Shown piece after piece: positions 32,146 to 40,976 of a stretch of 42,424 nt of DNA. Every line of letters starts with the position of its first letter. Within the stretch, counting starts at the first letter, position 1. The notes under the pieces are model-generated. The model did not search any database. It saw only the letters and a program-made list of their open reading frames with translations, and was not told the DNA's origin. Source of the DNA: a virus; IMG/VR virus record IMGVR_UViG_3300008339_000124, positions 1-42,424 of that record; one strand, given 5' to 3'. The translations under genes were made by a program, and so were the position numbers.

Positions 32146-32808
32146 ATGAAGTTTGACCTACGTACTCTTCAGATCCTGAAGAATTTTGCAACAATCAATC
32201 CGTCAATCTTGTTCCGTGAAGGTAATCGTTTGAGCACAATCTCGCTGTCACGCAATGTGATGGCGAGAGCCAAACTTTCAGCTGCTGTTGATAAAGAGTT
32301 TGCGGTTTATGACCTAAACCGCTTTATCGGTATTCTGTCGTTATTCGAAACCCCTGCAATCACTGTCAATGATAAACAACTTGTCATTGCCAGTGATGAT
32401 GGTACTCGCCACGTCAACTTTACTTCTGCTGATAAATCAATGATCTACGCAGCACCTGAGAAGGAAATTGATACTAGCAACTGCAATGTTGAATTCACGC
32501 TCAACCAGGATGTTTTCGCATCGATTAATAAGGGCTTGAGCATTCTACAACTGCCTGAAATCGCTTTCACGGGTGATGGTAACAACATTTACATAAAAGC
32601 CATTGATGTTAAAAACCCTACTGGCGATACCTATTCTTATGTTGTTGGTAAAACCGACAAGTGTTTCCAGTTTATTTTCAAAGCTGAAAACATGAAGTTG
32701 CTTTCTGATAATTATAATGTTAAGCTTTCTGAACAGGGGTTTGCATACTTGTATTCTGATGATGTGGAATACTGGATCTCTGGTGATATCACAAGCAAAT
32801 TTGAATAA
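32146..32808 (+). CDS. 45: Sliding clamp gp45-like
   Basis: The 220-residue protein (T4 228) has the clamp start FDLRTLQILKNFATINPSIL, FREGNRLSTISLSRNVMARA, and YDLNRFIGILSLFETPAI. The C-terminal part (NYNVKLSEQGFAYL) is also typical. The trimer tethers gp43 and also activates late transcription through gp55. RBS GGAG lies at 32135 region. The clamp loader gene 44 follows 11 bases later. Order 45-44-62-regA-43 is as in T4. Confidence 0.95.
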   Translation: MKFDLRTLQILKNFATINPSILFREGNRLSTISLSRNVMARAKLSAAVDKEFAVYDLNRFIGILSLFETPAITVNDKQLVIASDDGTRHVNFTSADKSMIYAAPEKEIDTSNCNVEFTLNQDVFASINKGLSILQLPEIAFTGDGNNIYIKAIDVKNPTGDTYSYVVGKTDKCFQFIFKAENMKLLSDNYNVKLSEQGFAYLYSDDVEYWISGDITSKFE

Positions 32809-32819
32809 GGTTATTTTAT

Positions 32820-33761
32820 ATGATGATGGAAGACTATCTTTGGGCGCAGAAGTATCGCCCTAAAACTATTGACGAATGTATCCTATCCGATGATCTGAAG
32901 CAAACTTTCAAACAGTTTATCAAGGATAAGAATGTTCCCAATCTCATTCTGACTGGACGTGCTGGTATCGGTAAAACAACCGTTGCCCGTGCTTTGCTTG
33001 AAGAGATCGGTAGCGATTACATTGTAATCAATGGTTCTCTCGATGGTAGCATCGATGTGCTACGAACAAAAATCCAACAGTTTGCATCTACGGTTTCTTT
33101 CGTTGGTGGTCGCAAGTATGTGATCATCGATGAAGGCGATTATCTTACCCATGCAACACAGCCAGCACTTCGTAATTTCATTGAAGAGTACAGTAAGAAC
33201 TGCGGTTTCATTCTGACCTGTAACTTCCTGAATAAGATTATGGAGCCACTCCAGAGTCGATTCAGCGTTATTAATTTCTCGTTTCAAAAGGAAGATGCAC
33301 CTAAGCTTGCTGCTTTGTTCTACAAGCGTGTACAAAATATCCTGGGCGAGAATGCTATCAAATACGATCAGGCAGCTGTTGCTGGAGTCATTAAGAAATA
33401 CTATCCTGACTGGCGTAAGTGTCTTAATGAACTGCAACGATATTCCGCTACTGGTTCAATTGACAGCGGTATCCTTTCTAACTTCAGCGAGGTATCTTTG
33501 AATCAGCTAATCATGCTGATGAAAGAGCGTAACTTCACCGAGGTTCGCCAGTGGGTATCAGAGAACACCGACCAGGACACCAGTAGGCTGTTCAGGGCGT
33601 TGTATGATAACGCAGTTAAGTACATCAAACCTTCTTCTATCCCACAGCTTGTTCTTATCCTTGCTGAGTACCAATACAAGAATGCGTTTGTCACAGATCA
33701 TGAAATCAATCTGGCTGCTTGTATGGCAGAGATTATGGTTCAAGTTGAATTTAAGGATTAA
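32820..33761 (+). CDS. 44: Clamp loader large subunit gp44-like
   Basis: The 313-residue AAA+ protein (T4 319) has YLWAQKYRPKTIDECIL at the N-terminus, Walker A GRAGIGKTT (46-54), Walker B VIIDEGDYL, an ALRNFIEEYSKNC sensor region with arginine finger region LQSRFSVINF, as in gp44. Four copies with gp62 load the gp45 clamp on primer-template DNA. ATG at 32820 or 32823 are both possible. The next gene begins two bases after its stop. Confidence 0.96.
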   Translation: MMMEDYLWAQKYRPKTIDECILSDDLKQTFKQFIKDKNVPNLILTGRAGIGKTTVARALLEEIGSDYIVINGSLDGSIDVLRTKIQQFASTVSFVGGRKYVIIDEGDYLTHATQPALRNFIEEYSKNCGFILTCNFLNKIMEPLQSRFSVINFSFQKEDAPKLAALFYKRVQNILGENAIKYDQAAVAGVIKKYYPDWRKCLNELQRYSATGSIDSGILSNFSEVSLNQLIMLMKERNFTEVRQWVSENTDQDTSRLFRALYDNAVKYIKPSSIPQLVLILAEYQYKNAFVTDHEINLAACMAEIMVQVEFKD

Positions 33762-33763
33762 TT

Positions 33764-34006
33764 ATGGCTCGTAAGAAGAAAGTGAAAGTGGAAGATACTG
33801 GCGCAATGGACGCTATGAACCTGAAAGAGTGCAGCATCTGCTCGTCAGAACTGGATGAAGATGATGGTGATATCCGAGGATACTTCGGTATCATTCCTGT
33901 TGCCTTTTGTTGCTGGTGCACGAGCAGTCTGCAAGATATGGTCCAACAGATGAATCCCCATGAATGTGAGAAATGTGGTCACATGAATGGTGAGGAAGAT
34001 GAGTAA
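33764..34006 (+). CDS. Small double zinc-knuckle protein between genes 44 and 62
   Basis: The 80-residue protein has a basic start (ARKKKVKVE), two CX2C pairs (CSICSS and CCWC-type) and a terminal CEKC before an acidic end. Cys arrangement suggests two bound zinc ions. It is absent from T4 at this spot but appears to lie in the replication operon of environmental T4-like phages. A role with the clamp loader is suggested by position only. The next gene (62) starts within its last codons. Confidence 0.6.
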   Translation: MARKKKVKVEDTGAMDAMNLKECSICSSELDEDDGDIRGYFGIIPVAFCCWCTSSLQDMVQQMNPHECEKCGHMNGEEDE

Positions 34007-34388
34007 TCCTTTTGATTATCTGAATGCTATCAATTATGATAAAACGGACTTAATGACTGGTACGGATAACGACCAGTTAGCCGAGTCCGATTATCAGCCA
34101 TTTCTGATCAACCGTGGTCTGTCTCAGCATGTGGATACCATCATGTATGCAAACGTGATGAACCAGTATCCAAACCTAGATAAGAAGCTTCAATTCGACT
34201 ATCTTATAAATATCGTTAGGAAGAAGAAACGCTATGCTAAGTGGGCTAAGGCAAGTGAGGATTTCGACCTGGAAGCGGTGAAGCAGTATTATGGGTTGAA
34301 TACGCAAAAGGCTAGTGATGCACTGAGAGTATTGACTGAGAAGCAGCTTCACCTGATAAAAGAAAAATTAAAAACAGGTGAACCATGA
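33999..34388 (+). CDS. 62: Clamp loader small subunit gp62-like
   Basis: ATG at 33999 after GAGGAAG is chosen; an ATG at 33987 is upstream of that ribosome site. The 129-residue protein begins NPFDYLNAINYDKTDLM, has FLINRGLSQHVDTIMYANVM and FDYLINIVRKKKRYAKW, which are conserved in gp62. T4 gp62 is 187 residues, so the C-terminal part is shorter here. It forms the complex with gp44. The stop overlaps the regA start. A TATAAATA inside (34205) is probably chance. Confidence 0.9.
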   Translation: MSNPFDYLNAINYDKTDLMTGTDNDQLAESDYQPFLINRGLSQHVDTIMYANVMNQYPNLDKKLQFDYLINIVRKKKRYAKWAKASEDFDLEAVKQYYGLNTQKASDALRVLTEKQLHLIKEKLKTGEP

Positions 34389-34789
34389 GTTTATTACAAT
34401 CATTAATTGAGGTAGAACTAGGACATGAAGATGATTTTCTGAAAGTCCGTGAAACATTAACAAGAATCGGTGTAGCGTCTAGGAAGGACAACAAGCTTTA
34501 TCAATCCTGTCATATCCTACACAAACAAGGTCGCTATTACATAGTGCACTTTAAAGAGTTGTTTGCCCTAGATGGTAAAGGTACAGACTTCTCTGAAGAC
34601 GATCTATCCCGCAGAAACACCATCGCGCTTCTTCTTGAAGAGTGGGGTCTGGTGAAGATCGTAAACAAAGCAAAAGCAGAAACCCCGAAGTCTCCTTTGA
34701 ATCAGATAAAGATTCTGACTCACAAAGAGAAGAATGAGTGGGAACTGGTTGCAAAATATAACATTGGTGTTAAGAAAGATACCCGATAA
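34385..34789 (+). CDS. regA: RegA-like translational repressor
   Basis: The 134-residue protein (T4 122) matches RegA over KVRETLTRIGVASRKDNKLY, QSCHILHKQGRYYIVHFKEL and LLLEEWGLVKIVNK, ending EWELVAKYNIG. RegA binds early mRNA start sites, including those of replication genes, and lowers their translation. It starts in the gene 62 stop. A promoter lies just after its stop and serves gene 43. Confidence 0.96.
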   Translation: MSLLQSLIEVELGHEDDFLKVRETLTRIGVASRKDNKLYQSCHILHKQGRYYIVHFKELFALDGKGTDFSEDDLSRRNTIALLLEEWGLVKIVNKAKAETPKSPLNQIKILTHKEKNEWELVAKYNIGVKKDTR

Positions 34790-34795
34790 GGTGTC

Positions 34796-34824
34796 TTGAA
34801 TTGTGAGTTGTTTTCCTGTATAAT
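34796..34824 (+). promoter_or_regulatory. Sigma70-type promoter of gene 43
   Basis: TTGAAT (34796-34801), 17-base spacer, TATAAT (34819-34824), 23 bases before the gene 43 ATG, with GGAG as ribosome site. Confidence 0.75.
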
Positions 34825-34847
34825 GCAGGGATTATTATGGAGTTGTA

Positions 34848-37367
34848 ATGCTTTTTTATACTAATGTACACCTACACAGGGGTAAACTTCTCGTCCGTGG
34901 ATACGACAATGGTGCTCGTATCCGAGAAGAGCATGTGTGCAAACCATATCTGTTCGTGCCTTCTAAATCGGATGATAGTAAGTACAAAACCCTGGATGGA
35001 AAGCCTGTAGATCGAGTTGACTTCGATACGCCGTCTGAAGCCAGGGATTTTGTCAGTCGTTATGACGATGTTCATGGCTTCCAAATCTATGGTATGACGA
35101 ACTACGCATACCCATTCATCAACGACTACTTCCCAAAGACCATCGAGTATGACGAGTCTAAGATCTCTGTTGTCAATATGGATATCGAGGTCGCAGCCGA
35201 TGATGGGTTTCCTGATATTCAGAAAGCCGACAAAGAAGTCACGGCTATCTGTTTGTCGAAGAACAACAAGTTCTATGTGTTTGGTTGCAAGGATTACACG
35301 GTAACCGACTCTCGTGTAAATTATGTCAAGTGCTTAAACGAGCGCGATCTGCTTCGCAAATTCCTTATGGCATGGAACGCACCGTTCCTCACACCCGATG
35401 TTCTGACTGGTTGGAACGTTGAGTTCTTTGACGTGCCGTATCTGGTGAACCGAATCACGAAAGTGTTGAGTGCTGAAGAAGCTCGTACTCTGTCGCCCTG
35501 GCGTTTGCTCGACCAGAAGAAGATCGAAATCATGGGGAAAGAGAACGAAACGTTTGTTCCTGTCGGAATCACGGTTCTCGACTACCTACAACTGTACAAG
35601 AAGTTCTCGTACACACCCCAGGAATCCTACAAGCTGGATCATATTGCTGAGTATGAATTGGGTGAAAAGAAGCTCGATTACTCCGAGCATGGTTCGTTGC
35701 TTGCGTTGTATAAAAACGATTATCAGAAGTTCATCGACTACAACATTCGAGACGTTGAACTGGTAGATAAGCTTGAAGCCCAGAAGAAGTTTATCTCGCA
35801 AGTGTTTGCTATGGCATACGATGCGAAGATCACCTACTCTGACACATTGACTACAGTTCGTATGTGGGATGTTATCATTCATAACCACCTTATGGATCGA
35901 AACATTGTCGTTCCTTTTGTCAAGGTCAGTGAAAGTGACGAGACTTTTGGTGGGGGGTTCGTCAAGGATGTTAAGATCGGTATGAGTAAGTGGGTCGTGT
36001 CTTTTGACTTGAACTCACTGTACCCACATCTTATCATGCAGTACAACATCAGCCCTGAAACAATCATGAATCATATCGATGGTATCAACGTTGATTCCAT
36101 TCTTGAGAATGGTTTGAGCGATGAAGTTCGATCAGATCTGATAGCAAAAAATCTTACTGTCAGTGCCTGTGGTTGGACCTTTGATCGTGGCGTACAAGGT
36201 TTCCTGGGTGAATTGATGCAGACCAAATACGATGATCGTGTGTGGTGGAACAACGAGAAGAAGTCTGCCAACAAGCAGCTGAAGGCTCTTGGTAATGATG
36301 CAGACCCTGCGGAACGCAAGCGTCTTGCGAACCGAGTGGATCAGTGCCACAACATGCAAATGGCAAAGAAGATTCAGCTCAACTCAGCCTACGGTGCTCT
36401 TGGTAACAAGTATTTCCGTTGGTATGATTTGAGAAATGCCGAGTCTATCACCATGTCTGGTCAGCTGTCTATCCGTTGGATGGAACGCGACATGAACATC
36501 TATCTGAACGACTTCTTGAAAACAGAAGGCGAGGATTATGTTGTTGCTTCTGATACCGACTCCCTTTACATCACGATGGAAAAGGTTGTTGATAAGATGG
36601 GTAATCAGCCAGTCGATGATATCGTCACTGCTCTGGACAAGTTCTGCAACGAATACGTCCAAAAGGTTATTAACAAGTCATACGAGAACCTTGCAGACCA
36701 CATGAATGCTTATGCTCAGAAGATGTTCATGAAGCGTGAAGCCATTGCAGACCGTGGTATCTGGACAGCCAAGAAGCACTACATTCTCAACATGTATGAC
36801 CTTGAGGGTGAACGTTTCAAGGAGCCTAAGCTGAAGATTATGGGCATGGAAGCTATCAAGTCTTCGACTCCAGGTATCTGTCGTGTTGCGATTAAGGAAG
36901 GCTTTAAGATTATCATGCAGAAGACCGAGGATGATCTAATCAAATTCGTATCTGATTTCAGAACCAAGTTCTTTTCGTCTAGTTTCGAAGAAGTGGCTTT
37001 CCCCCGTGGTGTGAACAACCTTGAGAAATATAGTGATAAAAATACGGTATACAAAAAGAGTACACCGATTCATGCTCGTGGTGCTTTGGTGTATAACTAC
37101 CTAGTGAACAAGTATGATGTTGGCAATAAGTATCCGTTGGTATCGAGTTCAGACAAGATCAAGTTTTGCTATCTGCGTGTACCAAACCCGTCAGGCGGTA
37201 ATGTCATTTCATGCCCAGGCGAGTTGCCAGTAGAATTTAATGTCGCACCCTACATTGATTATGATACACAGTTCCACAAGACTTTCATTGAGCCACTGAA
37301 TAGCGTGTTAAAGGTTATCGGTTGGAATTATGAAAAGAAATTAACCCTAGATAGATTTTTCACATGA
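34848..37367 (+). CDS. 43: DNA polymerase gp43-like (family B)
   Basis: The 839-residue protein (T4 898) has a 3'-5' exonuclease with D112-I-E114, NVEFFD (Exo II) and YNIRD (D302, Exo III). The polymerase domain has SFDLNSLYP (D387), KKIQLNSAYGALGN, and DTDS (D569, D571). The C-terminus (NYEKKLTLDRFF) resembles the clamp-binding tail of T4 gp43. All catalytic residues are intact, so proofreading and synthesis are expected. It is one unbroken gene, unlike some cyanophage polymerases. The small gene 37376 starts after its stop. Confidence 0.98.
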   Translation: MLFYTNVHLHRGKLLVRGYDNGARIREEHVCKPYLFVPSKSDDSKYKTLDGKPVDRVDFDTPSEARDFVSRYDDVHGFQIYGMTNYAYPFINDYFPKTIEYDESKISVVNMDIEVAADDGFPDIQKADKEVTAICLSKNNKFYVFGCKDYTVTDSRVNYVKCLNERDLLRKFLMAWNAPFLTPDVLTGWNVEFFDVPYLVNRITKVLSAEEARTLSPWRLLDQKKIEIMGKENETFVPVGITVLDYLQLYKKFSYTPQESYKLDHIAEYELGEKKLDYSEHGSLLALYKNDYQKFIDYNIRDVELVDKLEAQKKFISQVFAMAYDAKITYSDTLTTVRMWDVIIHNHLMDRNIVVPFVKVSESDETFGGGFVKDVKIGMSKWVVSFDLNSLYPHLIMQYNISPETIMNHIDGINVDSILENGLSDEVRSDLIAKNLTVSACGWTFDRGVQGFLGELMQTKYDDRVWWNNEKKSANKQLKALGNDADPAERKRLANRVDQCHNMQMAKKIQLNSAYGALGNKYFRWYDLRNAESITMSGQLSIRWMERDMNIYLNDFLKTEGEDYVVASDTDSLYITMEKVVDKMGNQPVDDIVTALDKFCNEYVQKVINKSYENLADHMNAYAQKMFMKREAIADRGIWTAKKHYILNMYDLEGERFKEPKLKIMGMEAIKSSTPGICRVAIKEGFKIIMQKTEDDLIKFVSDFRTKFFSSSFEEVAFPRGVNNLEKYSDKNTVYKKSTPIHARGALVYNYLVNKYDVGNKYPLVSSSDKIKFCYLRVPNPSGGNVISCPGELPVEFNVAPYIDYDTQFHKTFIEPLNSVLKVIGWNYEKKLTLDRFFT

Positions 37368-37375
37368 GGATAAGT

Positions 37376-37630
37376 ATGTCAGACATAGACCTGGATATGG
37401 ATTTTGACTTCGGATTTTCCGCAGTCACCGAAGACGAACTAAAAGCCGTTACTGATGCTACAAAAACAGCACAATATTACAAAGATCAGCGTGACGCTCT
37501 CTACAAGATGATCGTACCGCTGCTTAATAATCTGATGAAAAATGCAGATAAACCTTATATTCTTTGGGCAGACCGAGAAGCTAAAATCAAAGAGTTTAAA
37601 GTTAGGATCGATAAGCTGGTTGCCGATTGA
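37376..37630 (+). CDS. Small acidic protein between gp43 and UvsX
   Basis: ATG at 37376 after GAGG gives 84 residues; an ATG at 37364 overlaps the gene 43 stop. The acidic N-terminus SDIDLDMDFDFGFSAVTED is followed by a helical part (KTAQYYKDQRDALYKMIVPL). A protein of this type occurs between 43 and uvsX in environmental T4-like phages as I recall; its function is unknown. The promoter of uvsX begins in its last codons. Confidence 0.65.
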   Translation: MSDIDLDMDFDFGFSAVTEDELKAVTDATKTAQYYKDQRDALYKMIVPLLNNLMKNADKPYILWADREAKIKEFKVRIDKLVAD

Positions 37631-37648
37631 TTAGAAATGTGGTATAAT
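37620..37648 (+). promoter_or_regulatory. Sigma70-type promoter of uvsX
   Basis: TTGCCG (37620-37625), 17-base spacer, TATAAT (37643-37648) with TGG upstream. The stretch AGAAATGTGG-TATAAT shares its core and spacing with the promoters of uvsY and the porin-like gene. Confidence 0.75.
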
Positions 37649-37664
37649 ATTCCTTTACCGTGAG

Positions 37665-38735
37665 ATGCATATGTCCCTATTAGCAAAGTTATCAAAAAAT
37701 TCTACGATTAAAGAGTCAGATGTTCTGTCTGATTCGTCCTTCTTCAATACGAAGGATATGGTAAGCACATCCGTACCAGCCCTGAATATTGCCCTTGCTG
37801 GTGATGTTGATGGCGGTTTCACTCCAGGTCTTACACAATGGTGTGGTCCATCCAAACACTTCAAGACTCTGTTTACTTTGCTTATGGCTAAAGCCTACAT
37901 GGACAAGTACGCAGACTCTGTGTTGCTGTTCTATGATTCAGAATTCGGTACACCGCTGTCTTACTTTGAGTCTGTTGGTATTGACATGAAGCGTGTTCTT
38001 CACACACCACTAGTCAACATTGAGCTTCTGAAGTTTGATATTATGAAGCAACTTGAAGGTATCAACCGTGGTGATAAAGTATTCATCATGATCGATTCTG
38101 TTGGTAACCTTGCGTCCAAGAAAGAAGTTGATGATGCGCTAGAAGGTAAATCAACCGCAGATATGTCTCGCGCTAAGCAGCTGAAGTCTTTGTTTCGAAT
38201 GGTGACACCGCTGCTCACCATGAAAGATATTCCAATGCATGTGGTCAACCATACCTACAAAACAATGGAACTGTATGCTAAAGATGTTGTTGGTGGTGGT
38301 ACAGGATCATACTATTCTTCGGATAACATCTACATCATCGGAAGACAGCAAGAGAAAGACGGTACTGAATTACTTGGCTACAACTTCATCATCAAGGTTG
38401 AGAAATCTCGCCATGTAAAAGAACAGATGAAGATCCCTATTACCGTAAGTTTCGAAGGTGGTTTAAGTCGCTGGTCTGGTTTACTTGAAATCGCCCAGGA
38501 AACTGGTCATGTTATGAAACCATCCAATGGTTGGTATTCGCGTGTCAATAAGACAACTGGTGAGATCGAGGCTCAAAAGTTCCGTGCAAAAGATACCGAT
38601 ACTGCTGCATTCTGGACACCCATTCTGAATGATGAATCATTCAAGCAAGCGGTGCGTGATATGTACCAGGTGTCAAACGGATCTATTCTTTCTGATGAAG
38701 AAGTAGCTTCGGCTTATGATGTTAGCGAAGAGTGA
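37665..38735 (+). CDS. uvsX: UvsX-like recombinase (RecA family)
   Basis: ATG at 37665 or 37671. The second gives 354 residues (T4 391). The Walker A is GPSKHFKT (59-66 from the second ATG), like GPSKSFKS of T4. Walker B region is VFIMIDSVGNL, followed by LPMHVVNHTYKTMELYAKDV-type segment (here MKDIPMHVVNHTYKTM) and GGGTGSYYSSDNI. UvsX pairs strands in recombination-dependent replication with UvsY. It ends in an acidic tail. The stop overlaps, tail to tail, the end of the minus-strand gene by 14 bases. Confidence 0.96.
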   Translation: MHMSLLAKLSKNSTIKESDVLSDSSFFNTKDMVSTSVPALNIALAGDVDGGFTPGLTQWCGPSKHFKTLFTLLMAKAYMDKYADSVLLFYDSEFGTPLSYFESVGIDMKRVLHTPLVNIELLKFDIMKQLEGINRGDKVFIMIDSVGNLASKKEVDDALEGKSTADMSRAKQLKSLFRMVTPLLTMKDIPMHVVNHTYKTMELYAKDVVGGGTGSYYSSDNIYIIGRQQEKDGTELLGYNFIIKVEKSRHVKEQMKIPITVSFEGGLSRWSGLLEIAQETGHVMKPSNGWYSRVNKTTGEIEAQKFRAKDTDTAAFWTPILNDESFKQAVRDMYQVSNGSILSDEEVASAYDVSEE

Positions 38736-39435
38736 GCATTCTATCGACCTTGCTTCGGATATAATTCTTTAGCTTGTCGATGTACCCACGGTTTCGTAGG
38801 TCTTTGAATACCAGATTCTCAATGGCAAATTCACCAGCCCTTTGAATCGATGTTGCTCTCAACGAAGCCAGCTTGTCTTTTAGATCGCTGGCTTCTTTGA
38901 CTGTACCACGCCCGTTGATAACCGAATCAATACGGTGCATCTGTTCTTCGATCTTGTGCTTCAGACCAACGTCATTGTTGAAATTCAACTTCAGGTTCTT
39001 TGGTTTGACAGTCCACTTATCAGAATAGATTGAATAGACACCCTGGGATTTTGGTGTTTTGGTTTGGTGACTATGGGCGTACACTTCAACAGGAAGTCCG
39101 TATATTTTAACATCATGTTGCAATGCCCATAGGTCTTTCTTGGCAAGCATGAATAGACGCATCTGCTCTTCATCTGTGAATATTGTTTTCTTCATATCCA
39201 CAACCAGGTGAACGTCAATATCCGACTGCTTTGTGTAGTTGTAATTGACATTACCGCCAGTAATGATAATGTCCTCAATGGCATCATCTTCGATCTTGGC
39301 GGTCTTAGCCCATACTTTGGCTATTTTCAAAAGATGTTCACGGACGATAGGTTTTAACTTATCTTCATCGACCCAAAGCTTTGGGTTTAATTCGTCATGG
39401 TATTGTAGCGTTAAATCAAGCTCTTCGTTAATCAT
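38722..39435 (-). CDS. Nucleotidyltransferase-fold protein (minus strand)
   Basis: The only minus-strand gene. The 237-residue protein has IIITGGNVNYNYTKQSDIDV, which gives a G-[GS]-like turn and the DXD motif of nucleotidyltransferases, then HLVVDMKKTIF, and LPVEVYAHSH as third strand with acidic residue. A helical C-terminal half includes LKHKIEEQMHRIDSVI and DLKDKLASLR. The family covers tRNA nucleotidyltransferases and toxin-antitoxin enzymes; this phage type has unknown substrate. An exact late promoter (TATAAATA, minus strand) precedes it, so it is likely expressed late, opposite to the early genes around it. Confidence 0.75.
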   Translation of the reverse strand: MINEELDLTLQYHDELNPKLWVDEDKLKPIVREHLLKIAKVWAKTAKIEDDAIEDIIITGGNVNYNYTKQSDIDVHLVVDMKKTIFTDEEQMRLFMLAKKDLWALQHDVKIYGLPVEVYAHSHQTKTPKSQGVYSIYSDKWTVKPKNLKLNFNNDVGLKHKIEEQMHRIDSVINGRGTVKEASDLKDKLASLRATSIQRAGEFAIENLVFKDLRNRGYIDKLKNYIRSKVDRMLTLR

Positions 39436-39455
39436 AAGATCTCCAGGTTACGGGG

Positions 39456-39463
39456 TATTTATA
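39456..39463 (-). promoter_or_regulatory. T4-type late promoter on the minus strand
   Basis: TATTTATA on the plus strand reads TATAAATA on the minus strand, 20 bases before the ATG of the minus-strand gene. It touches the -35 of the plus-strand promoter at 39464. Confidence 0.75.
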
Positions 39464-39492
39464 TTGACAGGCAGTTAGGTTTCGGTTATAAT
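39464..39492 (+). promoter_or_regulatory. Sigma70-type promoter of gene 41 (perfect hexamers)
   Basis: TTGACA (39464-39469), 17-base spacer, TATAAT (39487-39492): both hexamers are consensus. It lies 21 bases before the gene 41 ATG and back-to-back with the minus-strand late promoter. Confidence 0.88.
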
Positions 39493-39513
39493 GAAGCATC
39501 ATTGGAGTCACGC

Positions 39514-40896
39514 ATGTCCTTAGAAAAAACCATCCTGTCTGGTATGATAGGCAACGAAAATTACCTGTGGAAAGTGCTCCCCCACATTAAGGGCGAATAC
39601 TTTACTGCACGAGAATACAAGATCGCCTTTGACCTTGTAAGCAACTATGCGAACAAATACAACCGAGTGCCTGAAAAGGCTGCTCTCTTTATCGATCTCG
39701 ACAAGCAAGATGGTCTTACAGAAGAACTGTTCAAAAAGACCAAAGACCTCATTAACGAATTATCAAGCCCACCTCAAGACTTTGAGTGGTTGGTCGATAA
39801 CACGGAACAGTTCTGTCAAAGCCGAGCACTTCACCTTGCGATCTATAATGCAATCTCGATTCTTGACAACAAGAGCAAGGATCTTGACAAGGGTGCTATC
39901 CCACAACTTCTGACTGATGCTCTTGGTGTCTCCTTTGACACAAACATCGGTCACGACTTCCTGGAAGACGCAGAAGAACGTTTCGACTTTTATCATCGTG
40001 TAGAGGAAAAGATCCCATTTGATCTTGACTACATGAACCTGATTACGGGTAATGGCATTGCCAAGAAAACTCTGACTGTTATTTTGGCTGGTACTGGTGT
40101 CGGTAAGTCTATGATGATGTGCCATATGGCTGCACACAATCTGCTTGTCGGTAAGAATGTTTTGTATGTCACTATGGAAATGGCAGAGGAACGAATTGCC
40201 GAGCGTATCGATGCGAACACACTGAACATCACGATGGACGATCTTGCTATTCTCCCGAAAGAAAGCTACATGAAAAAGATCGAGCGTGTTCGTGGCAAGA
40301 CTTCAGGCAGACTTGTTATCAAGGAGTACCCGACTTCCCAGGCTGGCTCTGGACACTTCCGTCACTTGTTGAACGAGTTGAAGCAAAAGAAGAGTTTTGT
40401 GCCCGATATTGTCTATATTGATTACATCAACATCTGTGCATCTTCTCGTATGAAGATGAGTGGTTCGGTCAATTCCTACACCTACATCAAGGCAATCGCA
40501 GAAGAACTTCGTGGTCTGGCAATGGAATTCAATCTTCCTATTGTCACTGCAACCCAAACGACTCGTAGTGGTTATGATAGTAGTGATGTGAACTTGACCG
40601 ATACTTCAGAGTCTTTCGGTCTTCCAGCCACAGCGGATCTGATGTTTGCAATCATGTCGAGTGAAGAGTTGGAACAGCTTGGACAGGTTATGATCAAGCA
40701 GCTGAAGAATCGATACAAAGACCCATCAAGGTACAAACGATTCGTGCTTGGTTTAGATAAGCCTAAGATGCGATTCTATAATGTCGAGCAGACTGCCCAG
40801 AAGGATATCACAGACTCTGGACCAGTTATGGATCAAAGCGACTTCGGGCAAAGAATGAAAGCCGAGAAGAAGTTTGATTTCGACAACTTTAAATAA
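39514..40896 (+). CDS. 41: Replicative helicase gp41-like (DnaB family)
   Basis: ATG at 39514 after TTGGAG gives 460 residues (T4 475); a TTG at 39502 is inside the ribosome site. The N-terminal domain has SLEKTILSGMIGNENYL. The RecA-like core has Walker A GTGVGKS (near residues 193-199), VTMEMAEERIAERIDAN, VYIDYINI as Walker B, and TATQTTRSGYDSSDV. It ends with FDFDNF, a Phe/Asp-rich end. The hexamer unwinds the fork and works with primase gp61. A strong terminator follows 5 bases after the stop. Confidence 0.97.
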   Translation: MSLEKTILSGMIGNENYLWKVLPHIKGEYFTAREYKIAFDLVSNYANKYNRVPEKAALFIDLDKQDGLTEELFKKTKDLINELSSPPQDFEWLVDNTEQFCQSRALHLAIYNAISILDNKSKDLDKGAIPQLLTDALGVSFDTNIGHDFLEDAEERFDFYHRVEEKIPFDLDYMNLITGNGIAKKTLTVILAGTGVGKSMMMCHMAAHNLLVGKNVLYVTMEMAEERIAERIDANTLNITMDDLAILPKESYMKKIERVRGKTSGRLVIKEYPTSQAGSGHFRHLLNELKQKKSFVPDIVYIDYINICASSRMKMSGSVNSYTYIKAIAEELRGLAMEFNLPIVTATQTTRSGYDSSDVNLTDTSESFGLPATADLMFAIMSSEELEQLGQVMIKQLKNRYKDPSRYKRFVLGLDKPKMRFYNVEQTAQKDITDSGPVMDQSDFGQRMKAEKKFDFDNFK

Positions 40897-40901
40897 CGAC
40901 T

Positions 40902-40934
40902 AAATACTCCAGATTACCCCTGGAGTATTTTTTT
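40902..40934 (+). terminator. Rho-independent terminator after gene 41
   Basis: An 11-bp perfect stem AAATACTCCAG / CTGGAGTATTT with a seven-base loop, followed by seven T (40928-40934). It closes the replication block. Confidence 0.95.
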
Positions 40935-40946
40935 ATGGCGCAGTAT

Positions 40947-40954
40947 ACTAAATA
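40947..40954 (+). promoter_or_regulatory. Possible late promoter variant (ACTAAATA)
   Basis: ACTAAATA lies 23 bases before the structural gene at 40977, between the gene 41 terminator and its AAAGGA ribosome site. A promoter is needed here, and this is the only late-like candidate. Confidence 0.5.
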
Positions 40955-40976
40955 ATCGATGATTAAAGGATAATTT

